A DNA stretch of 22,558 nucleotides, taken from positions 1 to 22,558 of the forward strand of contig SBHH01000354.1 of assembly GCA_006226265.1 (NCBI GenBank). The letters run 5' to 3'. This document shows, in pieces, positions 15,657 to 22,558 of this stretch. The translations under genes and the position numbers were made by a program. Numbering within the stretch: position 1 is the first letter of the stretch; every line of letters starts with the position of its first letter. The notes under the pieces are model-generated. The model saw only the letters and a program-made list of their open reading frames with translations. It made no database searches and was not told the origin of the DNA. The DNA is from Alphaproteobacteria bacterium (GTDB taxonomy: Bacteria; Pseudomonadota; Alphaproteobacteria; Sneathiellales; Sneathiellaceae).

Positions 15657-16607
15657 ATGAGCAAGGCATTTGCCTCCCAGGGCGATCTGGAAGAAAAAAC
15701 CATCTCTTTTACGGAAATCGGCCGCGATCTCTGGGCCTTCACGGCGGAGGGCGATCCCAACACCGGCGTCATCATCGGCGATGACAGTGTCATGGTGATC
15801 GACACCCAGGCAACCCCCCGCATGGCCAATATGGTGCTCGAAAAAATCCGCTCGGTCACCGACAAGCCGGTAAAATATGTCGTGCTCTCGCATTATCATG
15901 CGGTCCGGGTGCTCGGCGCATCTGCCTACGGGGCGGAGGAAATCATCGCCTCCGACAAATGCCGGGCGATGGTGGCCGAGCGCGGGCAGGAGGACTGGGA
16001 AAGCGAGTTTGAACGCTTTCCCCGCCTGTTCGAAGGCCATGAAAGCATTCCGGGCCTGACCTGGCCGACGATGACCTTCTCCGGCAAAATGACGGTATAT
16101 CTCGGCAACCGGCGGGTCGATATCATGCATCTTGGCCGTGCCCATACGGCGGGCGACACGGTTGTCCATGTGCCGGATGCGGGCGTGATCTTCTCGGGCG
16201 ACGTGGTGGAATATCATTCCGCCTGCTATTGCGGCGACGGGCATTTTAAGGACTGGGGCAAGACCTTGGATGCCATTGCCGCCTTCGCGCCGAAAGCCAT
16301 CGTGCCGGGCCGGGGCGATGCGCTCGATACGCCGGAGCTGGTCGCGGCGGCGCTTGCCAATACCCGCGATTTCGTTGAAAGCACCTATCGTCCGGCGGCG
16401 GCCGTTGCCGCGCGCGGCGGAAGCTTGAAGGAAGCCTGGGACGCGGTCCGCGCCGAATGCGATCCGAAATTCGCCGATTATGCGATTTACGAGCACTGCC
16501 TCCCCTTCAATGTCGCGCGCGCCTATGACGAAGCCCGCGGCATCGATACCCCGCGGATCTGGACGGCGGCGCGGGACAAGGAAATGTGGGCCGCATTGCA
16601 GGACTGA
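15657..16607 (+). CDS. MBL-fold protein with degenerate second metal site
   Basis: This is a 316-aa metallo-beta-lactamase-fold protein of unknown substrate. The site-1 metal ligands are kept: H79 and H81 in SHYHAVRVLGASAY and H163 in GRAHTAGDT. The bridging D182 in IFSGDVVEYHSA is also kept. Every residue specific to site 2 has changed. In the usual HxHxDH, D and H are V83 and R84, and the histidine of the usual PGHG loop is R219 in VPGRGDALD. The protein can therefore bind at most one metal in the classical way, or has a rebuilt site; H187 and the CYCGDGH segment (190-196) are possible replacement ligands. There is no signal peptide. It lies 22 bases after fahA and 4 bases before the flavoprotein gene. 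Hydrolysis of a lactone, thioester or side product of the aromatic pathway is conceivable, but I cannot assign an activity. Confidence 0.85.
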   Translation: MSKAFASQGDLEEKTISFTEIGRDLWAFTAEGDPNTGVIIGDDSVMVIDTQATPRMANMVLEKIRSVTDKPVKYVVLSHYHAVRVLGASAYGAEEIIASDKCRAMVAERGQEDWESEFERFPRLFEGHESIPGLTWPTMTFSGKMTVYLGNRRVDIMHLGRAHTAGDTVVHVPDAGVIFSGDVVEYHSACYCGDGHFKDWGKTLDAIAAFAPKAIVPGRGDALDTPELVAAALANTRDFVESTYRPAAAVAARGGSLKEAWDAVRAECDPKFADYAIYEHCLPFNVARAYDEARGIDTPRIWTAARDKEMWAALQD

Positions 16608-16611
16608 GCCC

Positions 16612-18207
16612 ATGCCGCGCCATTGCCCGAAGGAACATCCGTTCAAAACTCCGCCGGAACTGACGGCGGGGGCCCCACCCGGCCCCTATCGGGTTGCCAT
16701 CATCGGCGCGGGCCCCATCGGTCTCGCCATGGCCATTGACCTTGCGCTTCAGGGGATTGCCTCGGTCGTGCTGGATGACAACAACCAGGTTTCCTCCGGC
16801 TCCCGCGCCATCTGCTGGGCCAAGCGGACGCTGGAGATTTTCGACCGCCTCGGTATTGGCGATAAAATGCTGGAAAAGGGCGTGACCTGGAAGATCGGTC
16901 GTTTGTTTCACGGCGAGAAAGAGGTCTACAGCTTCGATCTCCTGCCCGATGACGCGCATAAGATGCCGGCTTTCGTCAATCTGCAGCAATATTATGTCGA
17001 GGAATATCTGCTGGAGCGGGCCGCCGACTTCGAGGATCTGATCGATATCCGCTGGCTGAGCCGCGTGATGAGAGAGGAAAATCGCGAGGACAGTGTCACC
17101 CTCCATATCGAAACGCCGGAGGGGGATTATTCTCTCAACGCCGAATATGCGATTGCCTGCGATGGCGCGCGATCCTCGATCCGGGCGCGCATGGGCCTCA
17201 AATTCGAAGGGCAGCATTTCGAGGAACGCTTCCTCATCACCGATATCGAAATGGAGGAGCCGCCCTTTGAAAGCGCGGCGCCGGAACGCTGGTTCTGGTT
17301 CCGCCCGCCTTTTCACAGCGGTCATTCGGCCCTTCTGCACAAGCAGCCCGACAATATCTATCGCATCGATCTGCAGCTCGGTCCCGATGCCGATCCGGTG
17401 GCGGAAGTGGCGCTCGATCGTGTGCTGCCCCGCATTCGCGCCATCGTTGGCGACCGGCCCTTCGCGGTCGACTGGGTCAGCGTCTACAGCTTCACTTGCG
17501 CGATGCTGGATCAGTTCGTCCATGGCCGCATGATTTTTGCGGGCGACAGCGCCCATGTGGTCTCCCCCTTCGGTGCGCGGGGCGGTAATGGCGGCATTCA
17601 GGATGTCGATAATTTGGGCTGGAAGCTCGCGGCGATCCTGAAAGGGAAGGCGGGCCCCTCGCTTCTGGCAAGTTATGATGAGGAGCGACGTCATGGCGCC
17701 CGGGAAAATATCAAGAACTCCGCCCGCGCGACCGATTTCATGACCCCGAAGTCCGACATGGGCATGATTTTCCGGAATGAAATCCTCAATTTGGCGGGTG
17801 ATCTGCCCTTTGCTCGGAAACTCGTCAATTCCGGCCGCTTGTCGGTGCCCTGTTCGCTTGCTGGAATGGCCCTGCAGACGGCGGCGAAGATCGACGCGCC
17901 CATCGCGCCGGGACTGCCCTGTCCCGATGCGCCGCTCCAAGGAGGCGGCTGGCTCCTCAATCATCTGGGCGGAGAGTTTGTGCTGCTGGCGACGGGCAAG
18001 TCTCTGCCCAGGGTTGAGAATATAAAATGCCTGCCTATGTCGAGGGAAGAGGCGGTGATTTCCCTTTACGGCGCCGATCTTCTCTATCTGATCCGTCCGG
18101 ACCAGCATGTCGTCGGTGTCTTTGCAAGTGATACCGAAGCGGGCGTGATTGCCGGGGCGATGGTCAGAGCCCTTGGCTTTGCGGTGGAGAAGGAGAAAGT
18201 GGCATGA
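16612..18207 (+). CDS. FAD-dependent aromatic-ring monooxygenase (MhpA/PheA-like)
   Basis: This class A flavoprotein hydroxylase (531 aa) would use NAD(P)H and oxygen to hydroxylate a phenolic ring. Motifs are complete: dinucleotide-binding GAGPIG (32-37), the DG motif in ACDGARSSIRARMGL (184-185) and the GD motif FAGDSAHVVSPFGARGGNGGIQDVDNLGWKLA (311-312). The C-terminal 130 residues resemble the thioredoxin-like domain of phenol hydroxylase and MhpA-type enzymes. I chose the ATG at 16612 because AGGA lies just upstream and it begins right after the MBL stop; upstream in-frame ATGs lie inside that gene. Its stop overlaps the DUF2783 start (ATGA). In a homogentisate operon, a role in producing homogentisate from a monohydroxyphenylacetate is a reasonable guess, not a demonstrated function. 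Confidence 0.9.
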   Translation: MPRHCPKEHPFKTPPELTAGAPPGPYRVAIIGAGPIGLAMAIDLALQGIASVVLDDNNQVSSGSRAICWAKRTLEIFDRLGIGDKMLEKGVTWKIGRLFHGEKEVYSFDLLPDDAHKMPAFVNLQQYYVEEYLLERAADFEDLIDIRWLSRVMREENREDSVTLHIETPEGDYSLNAEYAIACDGARSSIRARMGLKFEGQHFEERFLITDIEMEEPPFESAAPERWFWFRPPFHSGHSALLHKQPDNIYRIDLQLGPDADPVAEVALDRVLPRIRAIVGDRPFAVDWVSVYSFTCAMLDQFVHGRMIFAGDSAHVVSPFGARGGNGGIQDVDNLGWKLAAILKGKAGPSLLASYDEERRHGARENIKNSARATDFMTPKSDMGMIFRNEILNLAGDLPFARKLVNSGRLSVPCSLAGMALQTAAKIDAPIAPGLPCPDAPLQGGGWLLNHLGGEFVLLATGKSLPRVENIKCLPMSREEAVISLYGADLLYLIRPDQHVVGVFASDTEAGVIAGAMVRALGFAVEKEKVA

Positions 18208-18404
18208 CAGGTGGAACGTTAAGCGCTGAGGACCGGCTCGGAGCCTGCGGAGACGATTTCTATGATTTGCTGATCCGCGCCCATGACGGTCTCGATTTCA
18301 CCGCCTCCGCCGCCCTCAACGTGCGGCTTTTGCTGATCCTCGCGAACGAGATCGGGGATTTTGAAACGCTCAAAGCCGCCGTTCAGCGTGCGTCTGAAGG
18401 CTGA
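18204..18404 (+). CDS. DUF2783 family small protein
   Basis: This 66-aa protein belongs, by its pattern, to the DUF2783 family of short proteobacterial proteins. The block DDFYDLLIRAHDGLDFTASAALNVRLLLILANEIGDFETLKAAVQRA covers most of the length and is predicted to be entirely helical. The ATG overlaps the stop of the flavoprotein gene (ATGA), so translation is coupled. That suggests a partner or small subunit of the monooxygenase. The family has no assigned function that I know of. The following maiA has its own strong ribosome-binding site 25 bases later. Confidence 0.88.
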   Translation: MTGGTLSAEDRLGACGDDFYDLLIRAHDGLDFTASAALNVRLLLILANEIGDFETLKAAVQRASEG

Positions 18405-18429
18405 GCCGCGGTGGCAAGGAGGATAAGCG

Positions 18430-19074
18430 ATGAATGACGAGATCGTTCTCTATGACTACTGGCGTTCCTCGGCGAGCTACCGGCTCCGGATTGCACTGAA
18501 CCTTAAAGGACTGCCCTTTCGCCGGGTGCCCGTCGATCTTACAAAGGGCGAGCATTCGGCTGCGCCGCATCTTGAGCGGAATGTGCAAGGGTTTGTGCCG
18601 GTGCTGGAGATCGACGGACGGATGATGAGCCAGTCGCTGGCGACGATCGAGTATCTGGAGGAAACCCGCCCCGAATTTCCACTTCTCCCCTCCATCTCGG
18701 CGGATCGGCAGAAGGTGCGGGCTCTCGCTCATATCGTTGCGATGGATATTCATCCCGTTTGTAATCCAAGCGTTGCCTTTTTCGCTGCGGGCTGGCGGCC
18801 GGACGAGACGGAAGCCCGTCGCGAATGGATGCAGCATTTTATTGCCCGCGGCTTCGATGCAATGGAACGGCAGGTGACGGAGGGTGCGCCCTACTGCTTC
18901 GATGGTACGCCGGGGATTGCCGATATCTGTCTGGTGCCGCAAATCTACAATGCCCGTCGCTGGGGCCTTGACATGGCGGCATATCCGAAGCTGTCGAAGA
19001 TCGAGGAGAACTGCCTTGCAATACCTGCCTTTGCGAAGGCGGCACCGGATGAAATGGCGGAAGCCATCCTTTAA
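18430..19074 (+). CDS. maiA: Maleylacetoacetate isomerase (zeta-class GST)
   Basis: MaiA isomerises maleylacetoacetate to fumarylacetoacetate with glutathione as cofactor, linking HmgA and FahA. The 214-aa protein has an N-terminal thioredoxin-like domain starting LYDYWRSSASYRLRIALNLKGL, with the catalytic serine-rich loop RSSAS (the SSCS loop of the eukaryotic enzyme, with Ala for Cys as in many bacteria). It also shows the glutathione-site GFVPVLEIDG and QSLATIEYLEE. The C-terminal helical domain contains the zeta-class MDIHPVCNPSV and ADICLVPQIYNARRWG. AAGGAGG precedes the ATG at good spacing. It is the last gene of the cluster and is convergent with the CHASE2 gene after only three bases. 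Confidence 0.95.
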   Translation: MNDEIVLYDYWRSSASYRLRIALNLKGLPFRRVPVDLTKGEHSAAPHLERNVQGFVPVLEIDGRMMSQSLATIEYLEETRPEFPLLPSISADRQKVRALAHIVAMDIHPVCNPSVAFFAAGWRPDETEARREWMQHFIARGFDAMERQVTEGAPYCFDGTPGIADICLVPQIYNARRWGLDMAAYPKLSKIEENCLAIPAFAKAAPDEMAEAIL

Positions 19075-19077
19075 AAG

Positions 19078-21498
19078 TTAATTTCCCGTCTGGATGCGCC
19101 AGAGCGTAACAGGATCGGCCCGCCCCGGGACATGCTGACCGGCGCATTCTTCCATTTCGACCAGCAAGTCCTCTCCGCGGGCCACGCGCACCAGTTCATC
19201 CATCAGCGCGGTTGACGCAATGACCGAAGCATTGGTTGCCGCTTCCGCAGTGCCGATGGCAGCGGCAAAGCTCAACACCTCTCCGCGGATGGTAACCTCC
19301 GGCGCATCGGCACTTCCGCCCGCGGTTACCTGAACCCGGCCGTAATGCAGCGCGACGCTGAATTTCACGGCACCGCCTCTCGGCAGAACCTGATTCCGGC
19401 TCCATTCGGACAGGGTTGCCGCAAGTTCCTGACCGCAGCGGAGTGCATTTTCCGTCTCTGCGCCGCTTGCTTCCGGCAGGCCGAACAGCCCGACAACACC
19501 GGTATCGGCATAGGTTTCCAGAACGCCGTGATACTTCACAACCGTTTTGTCAATCAATCGATTGACCGCATGCAGGAACTGGGCCGCACGGGTGGGGCCG
19601 AAGCCTTCACCAAGGGCGCGGAATCCCGACATGCTTAAATAAAGAACGGCGACCGGGAAATTGCTCGCGACCTCCTCTTTTCTTTCCTTCCGGTTCTCGG
19701 ACTGTGCAGGGGCTGGTGGCGTGAATTTCGGGGCGTCGGCCATTTTGTCCTTCTTCGCGGGTTCCTCTTCGAGCTCCGGTGCCTTTTTGGCGGGGCTTTT
19801 CGTCCTGATGGTTCCGGTACTGCCCCCTTTCTTCGCGGAGTCCGGCCGTTTCATCGGAATGACGGTGGCGGCGGGCCGGGCCCGTTTCGGCATGGTCGGC
19901 CGGTTGGAATGATCCTGCCCGCCTTTCGGGAGGACCGGCGTGACAATGTTCCCCGCAGGCGATGCGGTTGCCTTGTCAACTTCCTTTTCCTTACTGTCCG
20001 GGCTGTCATCGCAAAGCGGGTTGCTGCCGGACTCTTCTTCCTTTTTCTTCTCTCCTGCGGGCTTTTTTTCAGCTTCCGCTGCAGGGTCGAGAACAAGCGC
20101 TGCGGTTTCGACGGCCTCGTCGGCGTCCGGCAAGGAGGGGGTATGTTCTTCTTCCGGTCCCGAAGAGACGGCCGCCGCCTCCCGTTTTGCGACCCGGTCA
20201 AATGTCCAGGGAGCGGCAAACTTCTCTGCTTCTGCCTCCGACTGAGTGGCAAGGGCACGGAGGCGTCGCTCCGACAGCGCCTTCGTGAAAACGAGCACCA
20301 GCGTGCAGAGCAGAATGGCAAGCAGCGGGAAGGTAAGGCCGAGCCAGAGATTGAGCAGGATAAAGGCCTGAACGTTGGCCGCAAAAACAAGCGCGGCTGC
20401 AACGATGGCAAAGAGAAGAACCATCGGAATTTTCCGCGCCGCCGCGATGCCTGCGAAGATAAGCCCGATCAGACCGAGCAGAATGATATCGAGGACCACC
20501 ACCTGCTGTGAACGCTCCAACGGGTCGGCATGAATCAGATTGTCGGTGACATTGGCAAACCAGGCAGCCCGGCTGAGTTCCGCATCATAAGGCGACGCGA
20601 GGCTCGGCATTGGCTGCCCGTTGCCGAGGATGACCAGCTTGTTCTTGAAAATATCAGCCGCCACCTTGCCGGACAGAAAATCGGTGAAGGCATAGGCCGG
20701 ATAGACGTTGGGGCCATGGAAATTGACAGCGATGCGCATTTCGGGATCAGTCGGAATGAACCGGTTGCCGATATTGATCCCTTCACCGGCGATAACGCTG
20801 ACCGCATCGAACGGCAGATCCTGATCGATCCGCGCTGCGGCAAGGGGAAGGGACGGGTAGAAACTGCGGTCATAACGCGCGACCGGATAGGCAAAGCGGC
20901 CCTTCTCCGTATCGATCGCCGCATCAAGCACAAATCCCGGCGTGCCGCTCTCAAGAAATCCGGTTCGCGGGCTCCCGTATCCTTCGGCCAGTAACGGCCG
21001 GATGCGCGCCGCTCCCTTTTTCGGGAGGGAGGCCGGCAGGGACTGGTTCCGGAGGAAGCCCGGCAGCGGGCCGTTGGCCTCATTCGCATCGGCCGTGATG
21101 TAGAAAAGATAGGGTACGGCGGCACGGCCATAATCCTTAAGCGCCTGAATGAGCGGGGCTTTCGCATCGGCGGGATCGCCGCCCGCCTTTTCCATCGTAA
21201 GAAGCGCAGGGTCGATCACAAGGCTCCGGGCCCCGATATCAGCGAGTTTGTTAACCGCCGCAGTGAGATCGTCCGTGCCCGGCGCGTCACCCGCGCGGGT
21301 CTGCAGAAGGATGATATTCGGATCGGCCGGGATGGGTCCACGCAGGAGAAAGCGCGCGGTCAGAAGTTTCCCCTCCACCATGCGAACAGGCGTCATCTCG
21401 CGCAAATTGACAAAGGCAACCACCAGCGCCGCGCAGAGGCCAAGCACGATCATGGCCTGGCTCATGCGGCTTATCGGTCTTGGCAGACTTGTACTCAT
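19078..21498 (-). CDS. CHASE2 receptor with degenerate class III adenylate/guanylate cyclase domain
   Basis: This 806-aa membrane protein has one N-terminal membrane helix (about 15-32), a periplasmic CHASE2 sensor domain (about 40-325) and a cluster of two to three membrane helices (about 332-405). A roughly 200-residue linker rich in Lys, Glu, Pro and Ala (about 411-610) leads to a C-terminal class III cyclase fold (about 611-780). Cyclase landmarks are altered. The first metal aspartate (FADI type) is replaced in LYLSMSGF. The GD turn has become ADTGVVGLFGLP, placing Thr at the second metal position. The GDxVNxAxR segment reads GEVLSFAAAIG, losing the Asn and Arg. Synthesis of cAMP or cGMP is therefore unlikely; a nucleotide-binding or protein-interaction role is more likely. 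I chose the ATG at 21498; an upstream ATG at 21618 lies in the promoter region. Confidence 0.85.
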   Translation of the reverse strand: MSTSLPRPISRMSQAMIVLGLCAALVVAFVNLREMTPVRMVEGKLLTARFLLRGPIPADPNIILLQTRAGDAPGTDDLTAAVNKLADIGARSLVIDPALLTMEKAGGDPADAKAPLIQALKDYGRAAVPYLFYITADANEANGPLPGFLRNQSLPASLPKKGAARIRPLLAEGYGSPRTGFLESGTPGFVLDAAIDTEKGRFAYPVARYDRSFYPSLPLAAARIDQDLPFDAVSVIAGEGINIGNRFIPTDPEMRIAVNFHGPNVYPAYAFTDFLSGKVAADIFKNKLVILGNGQPMPSLASPYDAELSRAAWFANVTDNLIHADPLERSQQVVVLDIILLGLIGLIFAGIAAARKIPMVLLFAIVAAALVFAANVQAFILLNLWLGLTFPLLAILLCTLVLVFTKALSERRLRALATQSEAEAEKFAAPWTFDRVAKREAAAVSSGPEEEHTPSLPDADEAVETAALVLDPAAEAEKKPAGEKKKEEESGSNPLCDDSPDSKEKEVDKATASPAGNIVTPVLPKGGQDHSNRPTMPKRARPAATVIPMKRPDSAKKGGSTGTIRTKSPAKKAPELEEEPAKKDKMADAPKFTPPAPAQSENRKERKEEVASNFPVAVLYLSMSGFRALGEGFGPTRAAQFLHAVNRLIDKTVVKYHGVLETYADTGVVGLFGLPEASGAETENALRCGQELAATLSEWSRNQVLPRGGAVKFSVALHYGRVQVTAGGSADAPEVTIRGEVLSFAAAIGTAEAATNASVIASTALMDELVRVARGEDLLVEMEECAGQHVPGRADPVTLWRIQTGN

Positions 21499-21552
21499 CG
21501 CGATTGCGGCCCTCGGAGATGAACGGCGGATGTCTGATTGTCTATCAGCTTT

Positions 21553-21580
21553 ATTATGCAAGCATTTTCCGCCCGGACAA
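21553..21580 (-). promoter_or_regulatory. Sigma-70-like promoter for the CHASE2 gene
   Basis: On the minus strand TTGTCC (21580-21575) and CATAAT (21558-21553) are separated by 16 bp, and the start codon is 54 bases further on. It lies in the 264-base divergent gap. Nothing else in that gap is clear: I see no comparable promoter for the plus-strand VOC gene and no RNA gene. Confidence 0.5.
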
Positions 21581-21762
21581 GTCGGCGCGCGGAATATTCG
21601 CCCACAGCCTATCAGCATCGGCTAAATTTACTACTGATTTTTTAGCGGACGCCAGGGGGATCGGGTTGTCCTTTACCTTGGCCGCGATTTTTGAAATACT
21701 GATTGAAACCGGAGACCAAAAAATGAAGAAGAGCCGGTATCCCCGATGGGGAAGGAGGGGCC

Positions 21763-22545
21763 ATGACAAGCGGGAATTACGTCCGGCTGCGGCAGATTTG
21801 TCTGGCGACGCTGGATATCGCCGGGACCGAGGAGACATTCAACCACGTGCTTGGCCTGAAAGTCTGTCACCGGTCCAGGCTTGACGCCTTCGGGCTTGAA
21901 AATATCATGTATGCGGTAAACGGCGTCTTTCTGGAAATTGTTGCGCCCACGAAGGAAAATACCGCCGTCCACCGGTTTCTCGCCCGCCATGGGGGGATGG
22001 GCGGTTATATGGCCATTTTCGACTGCACCGAAGTTTCGCATCACAAGGCGCTGGCCGCTGCCGCCGGGATTGATCCAATCTATGAGCGTTATAACGATGC
22101 AGCGGATTTGTTGCAGCTCAACCCGAAACAGACCGGAATCACGATGCTGGAGATCGATCATCATACGGGGGGCGATGACATGTTCGGCGCCTATGAGTGG
22201 GCGGGCGAAGGCTGGCAGGATTATGTCGATACGACGGTGAGCGGCAATATTCTCGGCCTCGGCATGACAAGCCCGAAGGCGGCGGCGCGTGCGGCCCTCT
22301 GGGCGGGCATTCTCGACCGGCCCGTCCGCGTGGGAGAGCCCGGTCTGATTGAGGTGAAGCTTGATTACGGACGGCTTACCTTTCGCGAAGGGGCGGGCTC
22401 GGCGCCGGAATTGTTTGATGTGATCGAGATGACGGCCCGCGATCGGCGGGCGATGATTGCCCGCGCGGATAAGGCAGGCCTTCCCGTCAGCGATACTGGC
22501 TTTGAGATCTGCGGCGTTCATTTCCGCCTGCAGGGCGCGGCCTGA
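21763..22545 (+). CDS. VOC/glyoxalase-like superfamily protein, two modules
   Basis: This 260-aa protein looks like two VOC modules joined in one chain. The N-terminal module starts VRLRQICLATLDIAGTEETFNHVLGLKV and ends near VFLEIVAPT, followed by a GGMGGYMAIFDC strand. A middle segment holds LEIDHHTGGDDMFGAYEWAGEGW. The C-terminal module contains VSGNILGLGMTSPKAAARAALWAGIL and LIEVKLDYGRLTFREG. VOC proteins include glyoxalases, ring-cleavage dioxygenases and resistance proteins, and the exact activity cannot be read here. It is not a 4-hydroxyphenylpyruvate dioxygenase, which is longer and has other motifs. GGAGG lies five bases before the ATG. It is divergent from the CHASE2 gene, and the sequence ends 13 bases after its stop. 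Confidence 0.82.
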   Translation: MTSGNYVRLRQICLATLDIAGTEETFNHVLGLKVCHRSRLDAFGLENIMYAVNGVFLEIVAPTKENTAVHRFLARHGGMGGYMAIFDCTEVSHHKALAAAAGIDPIYERYNDAADLLQLNPKQTGITMLEIDHHTGGDDMFGAYEWAGEGWQDYVDTTVSGNILGLGMTSPKAAARAALWAGILDRPVRVGEPGLIEVKLDYGRLTFREGAGSAPELFDVIEMTARDRRAMIARADKAGLPVSDTGFEICGVHFRLQGAA

Positions 22546-22558
22546 GAGATATGGGCGC

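Noticed and set aside
16507..18108. 533-codon open frame antisense to the flavin monooxygenase
   Set aside because: It is opposite a gene with complete FAD motifs, its translation shows no recognisable domain, and long antisense frames are expected in GC-rich coding DNA. The same applies to the long antisense frames at 1189-2712, 3995-5107, 7968-9080, 13605-14627 and 15582-16646.
18430..18500. Alanine instead of cysteine in the SSCS loop of maleylacetoacetate isomerase, considered as loss of activity
   Set aside because: Bacterial zeta-class enzymes often carry SSAS or STAS there, and the catalytic serine is retained.
21480..21884. 134-codon plus-strand frame overlapping the start of the VOC gene
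   Set aside because: It crosses the promoter region and continues out of frame into the VOC gene, which has a strong ribosome-binding site of its own. The product has no recognisable domain.
21763..22545. VOC protein considered as 4-hydroxyphenylpyruvate dioxygenase feeding the homogentisate cluster
   Set aside because: At 260 aa it is much shorter than that enzyme (about 350 aa) and lacks its C-terminal iron-binding motifs. It is also separated from the cluster by the CHASE2 gene and lies in a different transcription unit.

Overview
The window is a GC-rich chromosomal segment from an alphaproteobacterium. The evidence is the gene order (short RNase D, kdsD-lptC-lptA-lptB-rpoN-hpf-ptsN), a DUF1150 gene behind a small heat-shock protein, an RpoH-type promoter of the alphaproteobacterial CTTG-N18-CCTACAT form, and the type of the catabolic genes. 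No genus can be assigned safely. I see no tRNA, rRNA, CRISPR array, insertion sequence or phage gene. Coding density is very high and no gene-free stretch exceeds 300 bases; the longest is the 264 bp divergent gap before the last gene.

Positions 1-6572 (+) hold core genes: the 3' part of RNase D, then kdsD (Kdo synthesis), lptC/lptA/lptB (LPS transport to the outer membrane), rpoN (sigma-54), hpf (ribosome hibernation, with its own near-consensus promoter) and ptsN (PTS-Ntr phosphocarrier). Positions 6675-7501 (-) are a heat-shock operon (IbpA-like Hsp20 plus a DUF1150 protein) behind a sigma-32-like promoter and a structured, ROSE-like leader. Divergent from it at 7566-9092 (+) is a two-domain 3-hydroxyacyl-CoA dehydrogenase, closed by a strong UUCG-loop terminator.

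Positions 9150-11865 (-) carry a cobalt-type nitrile hydratase operon (alpha, beta, small accessory protein), followed by an unrecognised small acidic protein and preceded by a PH-domain membrane protein. No amidase is present. A PhyH-family dioxygenase (11942-12754, +) follows.

Positions 12768-19074 form a homogentisate catabolic cluster. A MarR regulator is divergent from hmgA-fahA-MBL fold protein-FAD monooxygenase-DUF2783 protein-maiA. HmgA opens the homogentisate ring, MaiA isomerises maleylacetoacetate and FahA cleaves fumarylacetoacetate to fumarate and acetoacetate. Three extra genes sit between fahA and maiA. The MBL protein has lost every residue specific to the second metal site, and the flavoprotein is translationally coupled to the 66-aa DUF2783 protein. 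These three genes are the best candidate for an uncharacterised system. The intergenic region carries a 33 bp inverted repeat (10 of 11 arm positions paired) that overlaps a plausible hmgA promoter.

Positions 19078-21498 (-) encode a CHASE2 membrane receptor with a long charged linker and a C-terminal class III cyclase fold lacking the catalytic residues, so it is probably a pseudo-cyclase. Divergent from it is a two-module VOC/glyoxalase-like protein (21763-22545, +).
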